From contig WQUN01000024.1 of the NCBI GenBank assembly GCA_009782085.1, forward strand, positions 1-7,553: 7,553 nt of DNA, read 5' to 3'. Every line of letters starts with the position of its first letter. Within the stretch, counting starts at the first letter, position 1. The DNA comes from Bacillota bacterium (lineage in GTDB: Bacteria; Bacillota; Clostridia; Lachnospirales; WQUN01). Of the stretch, positions 5,981-7,553 are shown piece by piece. The notes below the pieces were generated by a model, which saw nothing but the letters and a program-made list of their open reading frames with translations, had not been told where the DNA came from and ran no database searches. The position numbers and the translations under genes are program-made.

Positions 5981-7245
5981 TTTATCTCGTCCTCCCTCGT
6001 CGGCCGCGGCGGGTTCGGGTCAAAGAGGCTCAGCTGCTCGCAGGCCTCGCCGATCTTGTTCTCCGTCAGCCTGTTCTCCAGGATTTCCGCGTTCATCGGG
6101 ACTTTCTGGTACATCTTCCCGTCGCACGTTATGAAGTATTTCGCGCGCTTTAGCACCACGCCGAGCTTTTTCAGGTTCGTGAAATCCAGTTTACCGGTCC
6201 TGCGCGCCTGGGTTATGCGCGAGGCCGACGTCGCGCCGATGCCCGGCACCCGCATAAGCAGCCAGTAATCGGCCCTGTTGACCTCCACAGGGAAGTATTC
6301 CAGGTTTTTTAGCGCCCAGTGGCACTTGGGGTCGAGGTTAAGGTTCAGGTTTTCGTTCTCTTCCGTGAATATCTCCCCGGCGGCGAAGCCGTAGAACCGC
6401 AGCAGCCAGTCCGCCTGGTAGAGCCTGTGCTCCCTGAGAAGCGGCGGCGCGGACGCGGGCAGAAGCGGGTTTGTGGGGGTGTAGGCGGAGTAGAACACGC
6501 GTTTCAGGCGGTATCTCTTGTACAGGCCCTCGGCCAGGAAGACGATCTTCTTGTCGCTCTCCGGCGTGGCGCCGATTATCATCTGCGTGGCTTGCCCTGC
6601 GGGCACGAACCTGGGCGCGTGGCGGTAAACCGCCACTTCCTGCTTCGACTGCGCGATGCCGTCGCGGAGGTATCCCATCGACCCGAGTATCCCTCCCCGC
6701 GACTTTTCCGGGGCCAGGCGCTTCAGGGAGTCCTCCGACGGCAGCTCGATGTTGACGCTCATCCTGTCCGCGATAAGCCCCGTCCGGCGGACGAGGTCAG
6801 GGTCCGCGCCCGGAATGGCCTTCACGTGGATATACCCGTTGAAGCGGAACTCCTCCCGGACTATGCGCACCGTCTCGCACATCATTTCCATCGTGTGATC
6901 CGGGCTTTTAAGCACGGCGGAGCTCAGGAACAGCCCCTCTATATAGTTGCGCCTGTAGAAATTGACGGTCAGCTCGGCGACCTCGCGCGGGGTGAAGGCC
7001 GCGCGGGGCACGTCGCTGGAGCGGCGGTTCGCGCAGTATTGGCAGTCGTATATGCAGACGTTGGTCTGGAGGATTTTCAGAAGGGATATGCAGCGGCCGT
7101 CGGCGGCGAAGCTGTGGCAGATGCCGCAGGCCTCCGCGCTGCCGAGGCCGTCCTTTGTCCCGGCGCGGCCGATCCCGCTCGACGTGCAGGCCACGTCGTA
7201 CTTGGCCGCGTCGGAGAGGATTTTGAGTTTTTCCATTATGTCCAT
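5959..7245 (-). CDS. Radical SAM protein, putative DNA modification/repair (TIGR03916-like)
   Basis: A 428-residue protein starting at ATG 7243-7245, preceded by GGAGG with 6-nt spacing; the start MDIMEKLKILSDAAKYDV matches the family. The radical SAM [4Fe-4S] motif is C64-IYD-C68-QY-C71. The N-terminal part has four more cysteines (C20, C40, C43, C52). Further family features are FLSSAVLKSPDHTME (106-120), GYIHVKAIPGAD (137-148), RMSVNIELPS (161-170), RFVPAGQATQMIIGATPESD (212-231) and FYSAYTPTNP (251-260). A helix-hairpin-helix, VPGIGATSASRI (333-344), near the C terminus implies DNA binding. These match the 'putative DNA modification/repair radical SAM' family (TIGR03916), which occurs next to TIGR03915/DUF4130 proteins as here. 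The substrate and reaction are not established; a SAM-radical reaction on DNA is inferred. It is the first gene of the operon, and the downstream start lies within its last codons. A longer reading from 7362 runs through intergenic hairpins and is not used. Confidence 0.92.
   Translation of the reverse strand: MDIMEKLKILSDAAKYDVACTSSGIGRAGTKDGLGSAEACGICHSFAADGRCISLLKILQTNVCIYDCQYCANRRSSDVPRAAFTPREVAELTVNFYRRNYIEGLFLSSAVLKSPDHTMEMMCETVRIVREEFRFNGYIHVKAIPGADPDLVRRTGLIADRMSVNIELPSEDSLKRLAPEKSRGGILGSMGYLRDGIAQSKQEVAVYRHAPRFVPAGQATQMIIGATPESDKKIVFLAEGLYKRYRLKRVFYSAYTPTNPLLPASAPPLLREHRLYQADWLLRFYGFAAGEIFTEENENLNLNLDPKCHWALKNLEYFPVEVNRADYWLLMRVPGIGATSASRITQARRTGKLDFTNLKKLGVVLKRAKYFITCDGKMYQKVPMNAEILENRLTENKIGEACEQLSLFDPNPPRPTREDEIKCLTGEI
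5991..5996 (-). promoter_or_regulatory. Ribosome binding site of the DUF4130 gene
   Basis: GGGAGG on the minus strand sits 10 nt before the ATG at 5980, inside the coding end of the radical SAM gene. The placement supports the chosen start and coupled translation of the two genes. Confidence 0.65.
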
Positions 7246-7251
7246 GAGCGG

Positions 7252-7256
7252 CCTCC
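7252..7256 (-). promoter_or_regulatory. Ribosome binding site of the radical SAM gene
   Basis: GGAGG on the minus strand lies 6 nt before the ATG at 7245. It is the best Shine-Dalgarno in the region and fixes the start at 7245, removing a 39-residue upstream extension. Confidence 0.85.
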
Positions 7257-7306
7257 TACGGGCCTTCGGAGATGGTTCATCGTGAAAGAAAATGAAACGG
7301 CCGTGG

Positions 7307-7325
7307 GGGCGGCCTTTGGCCGCCC
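7307..7325. repeat. Short GC-rich hairpin in the operon leader
   Basis: A perfect 8-bp stem, GGGCGGCC paired with GGCCGCCC, closes a 3-nt loop. In the minus-strand transcript the loop is AAA, and a loose U-rich stretch starts about 9 nt after the stem. The tract is too distant and interrupted for a confident terminator. It may be a weak attenuator, an RNA stabiliser or a REP-like dispersed hairpin. Confidence 0.6.
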
Positions 7326-7356
7326 GCATTATCAGGTTTCCTCGGAAATTGGCGTT

Positions 7357-7418
7357 TGTCATTCTGAGCGAAGCGAAGAATCTCGATTTTAAGACCCTTC
7401 GCCGCGCTCAGGGTGACA
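7357..7418. repeat. 62-bp imperfect inverted repeat (REP/MITE-like)
   Basis: Two 27-bp arms (7357-7383 and 7392-7418) flank an 8-bp centre. The left arm begins TGTCATTCTGAGCG and the right arm read in reverse begins TGTCACCCTGAGCG; about 21 of 27 positions match. This motif type (GTCATTCTGAGCGAAGCGAAG) is recalled as a dispersed intergenic repeat in many bacterial genomes. It lies in the predicted leader of the operon, between promoter and start codon. No transposase or target-site duplication is evident. Confidence 0.75.
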
Positions 7419-7445
7419 GCGCAAATCAATTTCACGATGAAGTTT

Positions 7446-7474
7446 ATTATATGAGCTCATGAGTTAAAAGTTAA
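7446..7474 (-). promoter_or_regulatory. Sigma-70-type promoter for the radical SAM operon
   Basis: On the minus strand a perfect -10 box, TATAAT (7446-7451), lies 17 bp from a 4-of-6 -35 box, TTAACT (7469-7474). Transcription would start near 7438, giving a leader of about 190 nt before the radical SAM ATG. The spacer contains the palindrome atgagctcat, and the -35 box lies in one of the AGTTAAA repeats, so a repressor or activator site is possible. Confidence 0.6.
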
Positions 7475-7488
7475 ATCATCAAGTTAAA
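7462..7488. repeat. AGTTAAA heptamer direct repeats at the promoter
   Basis: AGTTAAA occurs three times: twice back to back (7462-7468, 7469-7475) and once after a 6-bp gap (7482-7488). The middle copy supplies the predicted -35 box. The repeats could be an operator, or slippage-prone AT DNA like the heptamers at 3924-3951. Confidence 0.55.
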
Positions 7489-7553
7489 CAACATCCTTAT
7501 AGAGGAAATCAACAGAACGCCGCAAAGGCAGAATAAAGTTGAACAAAGGCAGG

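Larger units (their letters stand above)
7246..7553. other. Gene-free upstream region of the operon
   Basis: No coding sequence is supported in these 308 bp. Going upstream from the radical SAM start, the region holds its ribosome binding site, a GC-rich hairpin (7307-7325), a 62-bp imperfect inverted repeat (7357-7418), a promoter (7446-7474) overlapping AT heptamer repeats, and a 10-bp palindrome, atgagctcat, at 7451-7460. From about 7490 to the right edge nothing is recognised. Confidence 0.7.

Noticed and set aside
4446..6268. Plus-strand open frames opposite the DUF4130 and Rpn-like genes
   Set aside because: They are antisense shadows; the Pro/Ser-rich translations reflect the 27-bp repeat read on the wrong strand.
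7246..7362. Upstream in-frame ATG at 7362 giving a 39-residue longer radical SAM protein
   Set aside because: The extension is translated from a GC hairpin and part of an inverted repeat, lacks family similarity, and a GGAGG site precedes the ATG at 7245.
6319..7392. 357-codon open frame on the plus strand opposite the radical SAM gene
   Set aside because: It is antisense to a confidently identified gene, has no recognisable domain, and ends in translated repeat sequence (CHSERSEESR).
7357..7418. tRNA or other structured RNA gene from the inverted repeat
   Set aside because: The two-arm single hairpin has no cloverleaf, anticodon arm or CCA-proximal consensus; it fits a dispersed inverted repeat.

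Overview
The window looks like chromosomal DNA from a GC-rich anaerobic Firmicute-type bacterium, most likely a gut clostridium. The reasons are strong GGAGG-type ribosome binding sites, a surface protein built from Ig-like and InlB-B-type repeats, a clostridial-style Rpn/PD-(D/E)XK 'transposase' nuclease, and the radical-SAM/DUF4130 gene pair. This placement is inference; no 16S or other marker gene is present.

Left half (1-3905, + strand): the 3' part of one very large gene, open at the left edge. The 1300 visible residues form a string of extracellular modules. In order they are an Ig-like YQWF domain, a Gly-rich beta-helix-like segment, an MBG-like domain, a second YQWF domain, four 77-residue InlB-B-type repeats with an exact 231-bp period, two Ig-like group 3 domains, one more Ig-like module and a C-terminal Big2-like domain. 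No sorting signal or membrane anchor is visible at the C terminus, so any signal peptide or anchor must lie upstream of the window.

Middle (3906-4070): a short AT-rich heptamer repeat runs into a long hairpin with A and T tracts on both sides. This is a bidirectional terminator between the convergent transcription units.

Right half (4071-7245, - strand): a likely three-gene operon read right to left. The first gene is a radical SAM protein with a C-terminal helix-hairpin-helix (TIGR03916-like, putative DNA repair/modification). The second overlaps it by 22 bp and encodes a DUF4130/TIGR03915-like partner with an unusual repeat-encoded C-terminal tail. The third, 97 bp further on, is an Rpn-family PD-(D/E)XK nuclease with a coiled-coil tail. 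The first two are a conserved, poorly understood predicted DNA repair pair; the Rpn nuclease may be a passenger or a functional partner.

Far right (7246-7553): no gene. It holds a good sigma-70-type promoter for the operon, about 190 nt of leader with a GC hairpin, and a 62-bp imperfect inverted repeat of a dispersed REP/MITE-like type. Short AT heptamer repeats overlap the promoter.

The strongest candidate for a little-described system is the radical SAM + DUF4130 (+ Rpn) cluster. The pair itself belongs to known families of unknown biochemical function, so the novelty here is in the cluster details.
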